DNA of 5,186 nt from Thermoplasmata archaeon. Its GTDB lineage: Archaea > Thermoplasmatota > E2 > DHVEG-1. How positions within the stretch are numbered: the stretch's first letter is position 1; every line of letters begins with the position of its first letter. The DNA lies in NCBI GenBank assembly GCA_030637965.1, contig DAOWFO010000003.1, forward strand, positions 1 through 5,186. Reading direction: 5' to 3'. Of this stretch, positions 1-5,058 are shown piece by piece. The notes under the pieces are model-generated. The model did not search any database. It worked only from the letters and a program-made list of their open reading frames with translations, and was not told where the DNA came from. Made by a program: the position numbers and the translations under genes.

Positions 1-236
1 CCTGACTACAACCTGATAGTCCGCAGACTTATCCTTAGGCGCCGGAACTTTCAATCTAAGTGCATTCCAGCATCCTAGATCTATGGAGTATTATTCTCAG
101 TTTCCCGAGATTATCCTCCACCTAAGGGCAAATTATCCACGTGTTACTGAGCAGTTCGCCGAGGGCCGAACCCTCTCGACTCGCATGGCTTAGTCGAATC
201 CCAATAGCAGTGACCTCCGGCAGGATCAACCGGAAT
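1..236 (-). rRNA. 16S ribosomal RNA, 5' part (runs off the left edge)
   Basis: Read on the minus strand, the sequence begins at 236 with ATTCCGGTTGATCCTGCCGG, the 5' end of archaeal small-subunit rRNA. It continues with other conserved 16S blocks: GACTAAGCCATGCGAGTC, CTCAGTAACACGTGG, a GGGAAACTGAGAATAATAC block and CTATCAGGTTGTAG. Only about the first 236 nt are present; the 3' part, the anti-Shine-Dalgarno and any linked 23S lie beyond the left edge. The mature 5' end is placed by similarity to other archaeal 16S genes and could be off by a few bases. A hairpin at rRNA nt ~60-76 (GAGGG, loop UUCGG, CCCUC) is complementary to one guide of the sRNA at 4411-4476. The composition is far more GC-rich than the flanks, as expected for structured rRNA. 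Confidence 0.97.
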
Positions 237-332
237 CTGGCACACTATTAATATTATTTTTATTATTATTTTGGAATTGGTGGGTGAATCAAATTTCACC
301 AACACACGTCAATCGTCAGATTCAAGAGCGCG

Positions 333-368
333 CAAGAAAATCCTTCAAGGATATTCTTGATTTTCTTG
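333..368 (-). repeat. 10-bp inverted repeat in the 16S leader
   Basis: CAAGAAAATC (333-342) and GATTTTCTTG (359-368) are perfect reverse complements separated by 16 nt, which can themselves pair weakly (AAG with CTT). In the pre-rRNA this would be a stable stem-loop about 100 nt upstream of mature 16S. It may be a local leader hairpin or part of the processing region. Confidence 0.6.
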
Positions 369-403
369 AACCTCCACATATATTATTTGTAACCCAGAAC
401 TGA

Positions 404-469
404 AAAACCCGTTCATTGTTGTGAGTTGATGCCTCACCCTCGTGGGTCGACCGGAAAGGTCCGGGTTTT
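404..469 (-). other. Compact multi-arm structured element in the distal 16S leader
   Basis: An outer 8-bp helix (AAAACCCG 404-411 with CGGGTTTT 462-469) closes over an inner GTGAG/CTCAC hairpin (421-425 with 433-437, 7-nt loop), an ACCC/GGGT hairpin (436-439 with 444-447, sharing two bases with the previous one) and a GACC/GGTC hairpin (449-452 with 458-461). It lies directly downstream of the proximal TATA-like boxes in the rRNA direction, so it may form the very 5' end of the primary transcript. The function is unknown. The fold can be drawn on either strand; the minus strand is preferred only because of the rRNA context. Confidence 0.45.
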
Positions 470-476
470 GATTTGG

Positions 477-510
477 ATTTAAAAGGTATACTCTAATTGT
501 ATTTAAAGGT
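477..510 (-). promoter_or_regulatory. Proximal rRNA promoter region: two tandem TATA-like boxes
   Basis: On the minus strand, ACCTTTAAAT (510-501) and ACCTTTTAAAT (487-477) form a near-identical pair with starts about 24 bp apart. Each resembles an archaeal TFB element plus TATA box. Transcription from the first would start around 476-480, just before the structured element at 404-469; from the second about 24 nt further in. Either would give a 16S leader of roughly 220-245 nt. Start sites are estimated only from the usual 24-26 bp TATA-to-start distance. Confidence 0.45.
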
Positions 511-559
511 TACATCCGTCTTTTTGTGATATTAGAATCGATAGTTAATAACACTATTC

Positions 560-579
560 AAACTGGTTAAAACCAGTTT
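560..579. repeat. Perfect palindromic repeat upstream of the rRNA gene, operator-like
   Basis: AAACTGGTT (560-568) and AACCAGTTT (571-579) are perfect 9-nt inverted arms separated by only AA. The site lies between the distal TATA box (650-657) and the proximal boxes (477-510) of the 16S leader. Such short-spaced symmetry is typical of a binding site for a dimeric helix-turn-helix regulator. Alternatively, in a transcript from the distal promoter it would form an 8-bp hairpin. No T-run follows on either strand, so an intrinsic terminator is unlikely. Confidence 0.4.
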
Positions 580-649
580 ATCTGCCAATAACCGCAATCC
601 CCCAATATACCTTAATTCAGTTATTCCACTATAGGCTAGCAGAAATATA

Positions 650-657
650 ATATAAAT
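650..657 (-). promoter_or_regulatory. Distal TATA box candidate for the rRNA transcript
   Basis: The minus strand reads ATTTATAT here, preceded by an A-rich stretch, close to the archaeal consensus YTTATATA. Transcription would start near 628 and give a long leader of nearly 400 nt. Archaeal rRNA operons often carry several tandem promoters, so this could act with the boxes at 477-510. The surroundings are very A/T-rich, so chance occurrence is a real possibility. Confidence 0.3.
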
Positions 658-712
658 ATTTTTTGTAAATATAGACATCTAAATATTAAAAATCATATTA
701 ATCATATTATTT

Positions 713-730
713 AAGAAAAATTTTATAAAT
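713..730 (+). promoter_or_regulatory. Promoter (BRE and TATA box) for the zinc-ribbon gene
   Basis: AAGAAAAA (713-720) followed by TTTTATAAAT (721-730) fits an archaeal TFB-recognition element plus TATA box on the plus strand. The expected start is near 750, just before the ATG at 769, giving a leader of only ~20 nt. A perfect tandem repeat of AATCATATT (691-699 and 700-708) sits immediately upstream. The promoter is divergent from that of the 16S rRNA. Confidence 0.5.
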
Positions 731-768
731 AGTATAACTAATCATAATAAGGTGATAATATAATTCAG

Positions 769-972
769 ATGGAAATTGAAACTCATTTAGTAAAAAAAAT
801 TGTTAAATTTCCTGAAATTTGTACAAATTGCAAAATAAAGATGTTAGAGGGGGAAGTTTATCACCTTGAAGAAGGGGTAAAAGAACATCTCCATTCCCTA
901 ATCTCAAGAAAGTTTTGTTCGAAATGCTATGAAAAGTATGGTGAGAAACAACTTTTAGTAAAGAGAGAATAA
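769..972 (+). CDS. Small four-cysteine zinc-ribbon-like protein, function unknown
   Basis: A 67-residue soluble protein with two CxxC knuckles: C18-T-N-C21 and C50-S-K-C53, separated by 28 residues. This spacing suits a zinc ribbon or treble-clef fold binding one zinc ion. The middle is charged and includes H32, H40 and H42; the C-terminus is basic. No signal peptide or membrane segment is seen. The chosen ATG lies 12 nt after a possible ribosome site GGTGAT (751-756), a long gap; an in-frame ATT at 763 would be better spaced, so the start is uncertain. The gene has its own TATA box, stands alone and is divergent from the 16S rRNA gene. I do not recognise the family. Small archaeal zinc ribbons often bind nucleic acid or serve in transcription or ribosome complexes, but nothing here proves that. 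Confidence 0.7.
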   Translation: MEIETHLVKKIVKFPEICTNCKIKMLEGEVYHLEEGVKEHLHSLISRKFCSKCYEKYGEKQLLVKRE

Positions 973-1037
973 TTAAAGAAATTCATAGAAAAATTCAAAA
1001 AGGTTTTTGATTGTAATTTGTATTAGGGTGTTTATAT

Positions 1038-1120
1038 GCAGGGGTACCCGAGTGGTCAAAGGGGCAGGGCTTAGGACCCTGTGACGTAGGTCTTCGAGCG
1101 TTCGAATCGCTCCTCCTGCA
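1038..1120 (+). tRNA. tRNA-Leu (anticodon UAG)
   Basis: A complete type II tRNA of 83 nt. The acceptor stem is GCAGGGG (1038-1044) with CTCCTGC (1113-1119), one G-U pair. U8/A9 are 1045-1046, followed by a D arm with CCC/GGG pairing. The anticodon stem is CAGGG/CCCTG (1065-1069 with 1077-1081) around loop CTTAGGA, so the anticodon is TAG (1072-1074), reading CUN leucine codons. The long variable arm (1082-1095) has a GAC/GTC stem, diagnostic of Leu or Ser. The T arm is GAGCG-TTCGAAT-CGCTC (1096-1112). Discriminator A73 (1120) agrees with leucine. CCA is not encoded and no intron is seen. TTTATAT (1031-1037) is too close to be its TATA box and I find no convincing promoter further upstream. 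UPF0200 follows after 26 bp, so co-transcription is possible. Confidence 0.97.
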
Positions 1121-1146
1121 TAAGATTTATATTTTAAAGGGAAAAA

Positions 1147-1689
1147 ATGAAAATAATTGCATTTACAGGTATGCCTTTTGCCGGAAAAACTGAAGCAGTA
1201 AAGGTTACAAAAGAAGCTGAAATTCCGATGATTAGAATGGGTGATATGGTTTGGAATGAAGTGAATAAGCGTGGGTTAAAATTGAACGATAATAACGTAG
1301 GAACTATAGCTAATCAAATGCGGGAAAAGCATGGACGGGGCATTTGGGCAATAAAAACAATTAACAAAATCAAGACAATGGGCAATATAGATTCTATTGT
1401 TATTGATGGGATTCGCAATGTTGAAGAAATTGAAGTTTTTAAAAGTGAATTGGGGGATAACTTTGTTGTTATTGCTGTTGAAACCTCAGAGGAAACGAGA
1501 CGGAAAAGAGCCTTAGAAAGAAGAAGAAAAGATGACAGTAAAGATGTTAAAAAATTAAAAGAACGAGATCAAAGAGAATTAGGTTGGGGACTTGGCAGTG
1601 TTATTGCATCAGCAGATATTGTAATTTTAAATAATGGAAGTATTGATGATTTTAGAAAAAAGATTAAAGAAATATTAAAAAGGTTATGA
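1147..1689 (+). CDS. UPF0200 family P-loop nucleotide kinase-like protein
   Basis: A 180-residue cytoplasmic protein of the archaeal UPF0200 family, related in fold to nucleoside monophosphate and dephospho-CoA kinases. Seen: Walker A G8-MPFA-GKT15 just after the first beta strand; MGDMVWNE (31-38), where such kinases bind the acceptor; a strand ending in VIDGIRN (85-91) in the Walker B/acceptor position; a strand VVIAVET (107-113) followed by an Arg/Lys-rich lid (118-128); DQREL (141-145); and ASADIVILNNGS (154-165), the C-terminal segment typical of this fold. The length is normal for the family. The start is supported by AAAGGG (1136-1141) 5 nt before the ATG. Phosphotransfer is likely but the substrate is unknown to me; a dephospho-CoA kinase role should not be assumed, since archaea have a different, GTP-dependent enzyme (DUF359). 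It lies 26 bp after tRNA-Leu and 49 bp before purS on the same strand, so it may lead the purine transcript, but that is unproven. Confidence 0.85.
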   Translation: MKIIAFTGMPFAGKTEAVKVTKEAEIPMIRMGDMVWNEVNKRGLKLNDNNVGTIANQMREKHGRGIWAIKTINKIKTMGNIDSIVIDGIRNVEEIEVFKSELGDNFVVIAVETSEETRRKRALERRRKDDSKDVKKLKERDQRELGWGLGSVIASADIVILNNGSIDDFRKKIKEILKRL

Positions 1690-1738
1690 AAAGCGATAAC
1701 TTAATCAACGGATTATTTGATTTTCGTCAGAGGTTATA

Positions 1739-1987
1739 ATGTTTGAAGTTAAAGTAACTATAAAATTGAAAGAAGGGGTTTCAGATCCAGAAGGTGCTAA
1801 TACACTCAAAGCATTACATTTACTTGGTTTTGAAAACGTTAAAAATGCTAAAACCATAAGAACATTTGATCTATTAATAGATGGAGAAAACAAAAATGAT
1901 GTAATAAGAGATGTTGAACAAATATGCCAACGATTACTAACAAATCCAGTTATTCACACCTATGAGATAAAAATTATGGATGGTTAG
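1739..1987 (+). CDS. purS: Phosphoribosylformylglycinamidine synthase subunit PurS
   Basis: An 82-residue protein, normal length for PurS. PurS is the small structural subunit that bridges the glutaminase PurQ and the synthetase PurL in the split FGAM synthetase, which converts FGAR, glutamine and ATP to FGAM in purine synthesis. Family marks seen: a beta strand FEVKVTIKL (2-10), the conserved GVSDPEG (13-19), the ALHLLGFENVKN helix-turn (25-36) and the C-terminal LLTNPVIHTYEI (66-77). The protein should form a dimer in the cytoplasm. The start is set by GAGGT (1730-1734) only 4 nt before the ATG, rather close but in a good context. The gene is 27 bp upstream of purL, so both are almost certainly made from one transcript. 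purQ, often the next gene in archaea, is absent from the window. Confidence 0.95.
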   Translation: MFEVKVTIKLKEGVSDPEGANTLKALHLLGFENVKNAKTIRTFDLLIDGENKNDVIRDVEQICQRLLTNPVIHTYEIKIMDG

Positions 1988-2014
1988 AAATAATATGGGG
2001 GAGTACAAATTAAT

Positions 2015-4375
2015 ATGAACATCGATAGTTTATTTATAAAAAGAAAAGTTTCTTTTGACTTTTTTGATGTAGATCTGTTTTCAGCATCAGATGATAATCT
2101 ACAAGATATCAGTAATAAGATGGGGCTTGCTCTTTCTAAAGAAGAAATGAAAAATATTAAAGATTATTTTAAAAGTAAAAAAAGAATTCCAACAGATATA
2201 GAACTTGAAGCTTTGGGACAGGCATGGTCAGAACATTGCTGCTATAAATCTTCAAAGATACCATTAAAACAGAATATTTATGGAATAGAAGAAGACAAAA
2301 TTGTTGCCCGTGAAGATGCAGGGGTAATCGAATTTGATGAAGATTATTATTATTGTGCTGCCTTAGAGTCGCATAATCATCCTTCTGCTATCGAACCATA
2401 TGGTGGTGCTGCAACTGGTGTGGGCGGTATTGTTCGTGATATAGTATGTATGGGAGCTCAACCAATTGCATACATAGATCCGCTATTTTTTGGTCCATTA
2501 GATCTACCATTTGAAAAACTACCAAAGGGTGTAAAACATCCAACTTTTTTGTTTAAAGGCGTTGTTGATGGAATTCGTGATTATGGTAATCGTATCGGTA
2601 TTCCTACTCTTTCTGGTCAAGTTTATTTTCATAAAGGATACACCGGGAATTGTCTTGTTAATGTAGGATGTATAGGTATTGTGAAAAAGGAAGAAATGAT
2701 CCTCAGCAGGGCTAAAGCACCTGGTAATGTATATATCTATGTAGGTGGAAAAACTGGGCGTGATGGAATTCACGGTGTAACATTTGCATCTGCAGAACTT
2801 ACTGATGAAAGTGAAGATAGCAGTAGATCAGCAGTACAGGTTGGAGATCCAATTACCAAGGAACCAGTTATACATGCAACACTCGAATGTAATAGAAAAG
2901 GATTGTTGGAAGGTTTAAAGGATTTTGGAGGGGGTGGTCTTTCTTGTGTTTGTGGCGAGTTAGCATATGCTGCAGGTTTTGGAGCCGAAATATATCTTGA
3001 TGATATTCCTCTTAAAGAAGAAGGACTTCTACCTTGGGAAATATGGGTTTCTGAAAGTCAAGAACGTATGATGTTTCTTGTAAAACCTAAAAACGTTAAT
3101 AAGGTTTTACATATATGTAAACAATGGGATGTAATTGCAGTACCAGTTGGTAAAGTAATAAAGGAGAAAATATCGCGAGTTTTTTACAAGGGAGAAAAAA
3201 TTCTTGAAATGGATCTCAAATTTCTAACTGGAGGACCTGTTTATGATAGTTGTATTAGACCATATAAAAACCCGGATTTTTTTAAAAATGGAAAAATGGA
3301 AAAAGATTTTGAAATTCCAGATTTAAATGAAATTTTAAAGAAATTACTTTCTTCACATAATATTGCATCAAAAGAATGGGTGATACGACAGTATGATCAT
3401 GAAGTTCGTGGAAATACCGTTATTAAGCCTCTCCAAGGCAAGATTAATGCTGAATCGCATGGAGATGCAACTGTCTTAAAACCACTTGAAAACTCATATA
3501 AAGGAATTGCATTAACAGCAGATGTTAATCCTCGTTTCATGGAGCGTAATCCATATATGGGAGCACGTGCTGCCGTTGATGAGGTATGCCGAAATCTCGT
3601 TGCTGTTGGATCAAAACCTGATTCTCTTCTGGACTGCCTAAATTTTGGAAATCCTGAAAAACCTGAACGTATGGGGGAGTTTTATGAAGCATGTAGAGGT
3701 CTTGGAGATATGGCTCGGGACTTAAAATTACCGTTTGTATCTGGAAATGTAAGTTTTTATAACGAATCGCAAAATACATCAGTTCCACCAACCCCTGAAC
3801 TTGTTGGAATAGGTCTTGTACAAGATATTAGAAAATGTATTACAACTGATTTTAAAAAGGAAGATAATACTTTATATCTCGTAGGGAAAAAAACTAATAG
3901 AGAGCTCGGTGGATCAGAATACTACAAATTAATTAATATTGAAGGAGGAACTGTTCCAAAAACGGATATTAAAATTCTAAAAAATTGTATGAATGGACTT
4001 CTAACAAATATTGAAAAGAAATATATTTCTTCATGTCATGATGTAAGTGAAGGAGGTATTGGGGTATGTCTCTCAGAGATGGCTATAGGTGGAAATATTG
4101 GTATCTCTGTAGATATCTCAAAAATAAATAGTGATTTAAGAGACGATTTTACTTTGTTTTCAGAATCAAACACTCGATGGATTGTAGAGGTAGAAAAACA
4201 ATATAATAATGATTTTGAGAAAATATTAAAAAAAGAAAATACACCGTTTATTAAAATTGGTATTACCAGTAGAAAACAATTGATTATCAATAATGGAAAA
4301 ACCACTTTAATAAATCTAGATATTAATAAAATTAGGAATATCTGGAAAAATTCCATCTGGAATTTTATGGGATGA
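2015..4375 (+). CDS. purL: Phosphoribosylformylglycinamidine synthase subunit PurL (small type)
   Basis: A 786-residue ATP-dependent synthetase subunit of split FGAM synthetase, making FGAM from FGAR with ammonia from PurQ. Family motifs in order: EHCCYKSSK (73-81, with the proposed catalytic His74), ALESHNHPSAIEPYGGAATG (116-135, nucleotide and metal binding), VGGKTGRDGIHG (243-254), VQVGDPITKE (274-283), DFGGGGLSC (303-311), SESQERMM (346-353), YDHEVRGNT (460-468), NPYMGARAAVDEVCRN (512-527), the CLNFGNPEKPE segment (541-551), PFVSGNVSFYNES (573-585), PTPELVGIG (592-600) and CHDVSEGGIGVCLSEMA (674-690). This is the two-halved PurM-like arrangement. It is somewhat longer than the ~720-740 residues usual for this class, partly from ~12 extra N-terminal residues. 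No in-frame ATG fits better and GGGGGAG (1997-2003) lies 11 nt upstream, so the start is plausible but not certain. All expected motifs are intact. Its 3' flank carries a C/D box sRNA gene and a terminator. Confidence 0.97.
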   Translation: MNIDSLFIKRKVSFDFFDVDLFSASDDNLQDISNKMGLALSKEEMKNIKDYFKSKKRIPTDIELEALGQAWSEHCCYKSSKIPLKQNIYGIEEDKIVAREDAGVIEFDEDYYYCAALESHNHPSAIEPYGGAATGVGGIVRDIVCMGAQPIAYIDPLFFGPLDLPFEKLPKGVKHPTFLFKGVVDGIRDYGNRIGIPTLSGQVYFHKGYTGNCLVNVGCIGIVKKEEMILSRAKAPGNVYIYVGGKTGRDGIHGVTFASAELTDESEDSSRSAVQVGDPITKEPVIHATLECNRKGLLEGLKDFGGGGLSCVCGELAYAAGFGAEIYLDDIPLKEEGLLPWEIWVSESQERMMFLVKPKNVNKVLHICKQWDVIAVPVGKVIKEKISRVFYKGEKILEMDLKFLTGGPVYDSCIRPYKNPDFFKNGKMEKDFEIPDLNEILKKLLSSHNIASKEWVIRQYDHEVRGNTVIKPLQGKINAESHGDATVLKPLENSYKGIALTADVNPRFMERNPYMGARAAVDEVCRNLVAVGSKPDSLLDCLNFGNPEKPERMGEFYEACRGLGDMARDLKLPFVSGNVSFYNESQNTSVPPTPELVGIGLVQDIRKCITTDFKKEDNTLYLVGKKTNRELGGSEYYKLINIEGGTVPKTDIKILKNCMNGLLTNIEKKYISSCHDVSEGGIGVCLSEMAIGGNIGISVDISKINSDLRDDFTLFSESNTRWIVEVEKQYNNDFEKILKKENTPFIKIGITSRKQLIINNGKTTLINLDINKIRNIWKNSIWNFMG

Positions 4376-4383
4376 ATAGAAAT

Positions 4384-4395
4384 CTTAAATTATAT
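4384..4395 (+). promoter_or_regulatory. TATA-like element for the C/D box sRNA
   Basis: CTTAAATTATAT resembles an archaeal TATA box. Its centre is about 24-25 nt before the predicted 5' end of the sRNA (~4411-4414), the normal archaeal TATA-to-start distance. The sRNA could thus be made from its own promoter, or be cut from the purL read-through transcript. The base composition makes chance TATA-like sequences common; the spacing is the main support. Confidence 0.4.
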
Positions 4396-4410
4396 CCAAT
4401 TAGTTTACCA

Positions 4411-4476
4411 TTTTGTGATGAACGAACCCTTTCTGAGCCTTATTTGGCTATGATGAAGATCTTGAGTGCTGAAAAG
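4411..4476 (+). ncRNA. Archaeal C/D box guide sRNA (2'-O-methylation guide)
   Basis: All four boxes are present in order and match consensus: C box GTGATGA (4415-4421), D' box CTGA (4433-4436), C' box ATGATGA (4450-4456), D box CTGA (4469-4472). The two guides are 11 nt (ACGAACCCTTT, 4422-4432) and 12 nt (AGATCTTGAGTG, 4457-4468), the normal spacing for archaeal sRNPs built on L7Ae, Nop5 and fibrillarin. The D'-C' spacer is 13 nt. TTTT (4411-4414) can pair with AAA (4473-4475) as a short closing stem. By the rule that the target base paired to the fifth guide nucleotide before D or D' is methylated, the D guide fits the anticodon loop CUCAAGA of tRNA-Leu(CAA) and targets C34. The D' guide would target 5'-AAAGGGUUCGU-3'; a near match is in the 16S rRNA of this window (minus strand, 176-167). 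Ends are approximate. Confidence 0.85.
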
Positions 4477-4485
4477 TATATCATT

Positions 4486-4521
4486 TTGCAGGTATGTATG
4501 AGAACATATCTGCAATTTTTT
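4486..4521 (+). terminator. Hairpin plus T6 terminator after purL and the sRNA
   Basis: TTGCAGGTATGT (4486-4497) pairs with ACATATCTGCAA (4504-4515) over 12 bp with a single G-U and a 6-nt loop ATGAGA, followed at once by six T's (4516-4521) and further A/T-rich sequence. It looks like an intrinsic terminator; in archaea the T-run itself is the main signal. Placed ~10 nt beyond the sRNA, it would end both the purS-purL transcript and the sRNA. Confidence 0.6.
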
Positions 4522-5058
4522 ATTATAATATTAAAATTTCGACGTATGTCGATACAATAACCGTCAATTTTATAAATTAGTAATTACAAAAATATTATCA
4601 GAGGTGGGTTGAGAACATTCAGAATAATATTTTCTCCTATTGATCATTTTTAATAACACCCATCCCTCTTCTTTCAATTTCAATAAATAAATACCTCTCA
4701 ATTTACCCCAAAATTTTAAAATTTACCACCATGGAATAGTAAAATAAATTTTTAATACAATTGAAATTGAGAAGTTTTAAATTATTTGTATTCTTCTAAA
4801 TTTCCTTCATCATCTTCTTCAAATAAAGGAATCTGTATTGGATTAGTGTAATAAATCCTATTTTTAGTTTCCATTTCAACTACATTACAAAAAATGATAT
4901 ACTAATTAATAAAACAATATTCGCAGATGAATATGCAGGTAAAAACATCAATTAAAATATTGGAGTCGAGTTTGAATCATATGATAGGTTAATCAATTAA
5001 CTCAATTTGAGAGAGAAAATAAATGTTTCAAAGTTAAATTAGAAATTAAAATTGACAG
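4522..5058. other. AT-rich intergenic stretch without a convincing gene
   Basis: No ORF of useful length with a ribosome site is seen on either strand. There is a TATA-like TTTTATAAAT (4568-4577), the same 10-mer as in the promoter at 721-730, followed by GAGGTG (4601-4606) but no ORF beyond 14 codons. A loose inverted repeat CAATTTCAA/TTGAAATTG (4675-4683 with 4761-4769) is probably compositional. A 30-codon leftward ORF (4874-4782) with an acidic C-terminus and an interrupted rightward frame (4827-5078) might be coding remnants. The stretch may be decayed or simply spacer DNA. Confidence 0.4.

Larger units (their letters stand above)
237..510 (-). other. 16S rRNA 5' leader (pre-rRNA spacer)
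   Basis: Non-coding stretch between the 16S start and the nearest TATA-like boxes, read leftward with the rRNA. Next to the gene is an A/T tract (246-270), then a GGTGAA/TTCACC hairpin (283-288 with 295-300). Beyond it is a 10-bp inverted repeat (333-342 with 359-368) and a compact multi-arm fold (404-469). In archaea the 16S 5' leader normally pairs with the 3' spacer to form a long helix cut at a bulge-helix-bulge by the splicing endonuclease. The other strand of that helix is outside the window, so the cut site cannot be located. I see no protein-coding gene on either strand. Confidence 0.6.

Noticed and set aside
1031..1037. TTTATAT as a promoter for tRNA-Leu
   Set aside because: It abuts the first base of the tRNA; an archaeal TATA box should be about 25 nt upstream.
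1705..1893. Minus-strand ORF opposite purS
   Set aside because: Shadow of purS, whose family motifs are clear on the plus strand.
2519..2773. Minus-strand ORF inside purL
   Set aside because: Antisense shadow of a well-conserved PurL segment; low-complexity protein with no family features.
3537..3791. Minus-strand ORF inside purL
   Set aside because: Antisense shadow of the conserved second half of PurL.
4036..4356. 106-codon hydrophobic minus-strand ORF inside purL
   Set aside because: Its hydrophobic look comes from reading A-rich purL codons backwards as T-rich ones; the plus frame holds the HDVSEGG motif of PurL.
4372..4560. 62-codon ORF whose ATG overlaps the purL stop codon (ATGA)
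   Set aside because: It contains the whole C/D box sRNA and the hairpin/T6 terminator, has no recognisable domain and its C-terminal part is just the A/T-rich sequence after the terminator. The overlap is accidental.
4621..4660. Minus-strand ATGATCA with later CTGA motifs, tested as a second C/D sRNA
   Set aside because: The C box is off consensus, the spacing to CTGA is too long and no C'/D' pair fits.
4807..4813. ATGATGA on the minus strand, a C box look-alike
   Set aside because: No CTGA follows at 11-13 nt or nearby; the bases are explained by GAT-GAT-GAA codons of the small leftward ORF.
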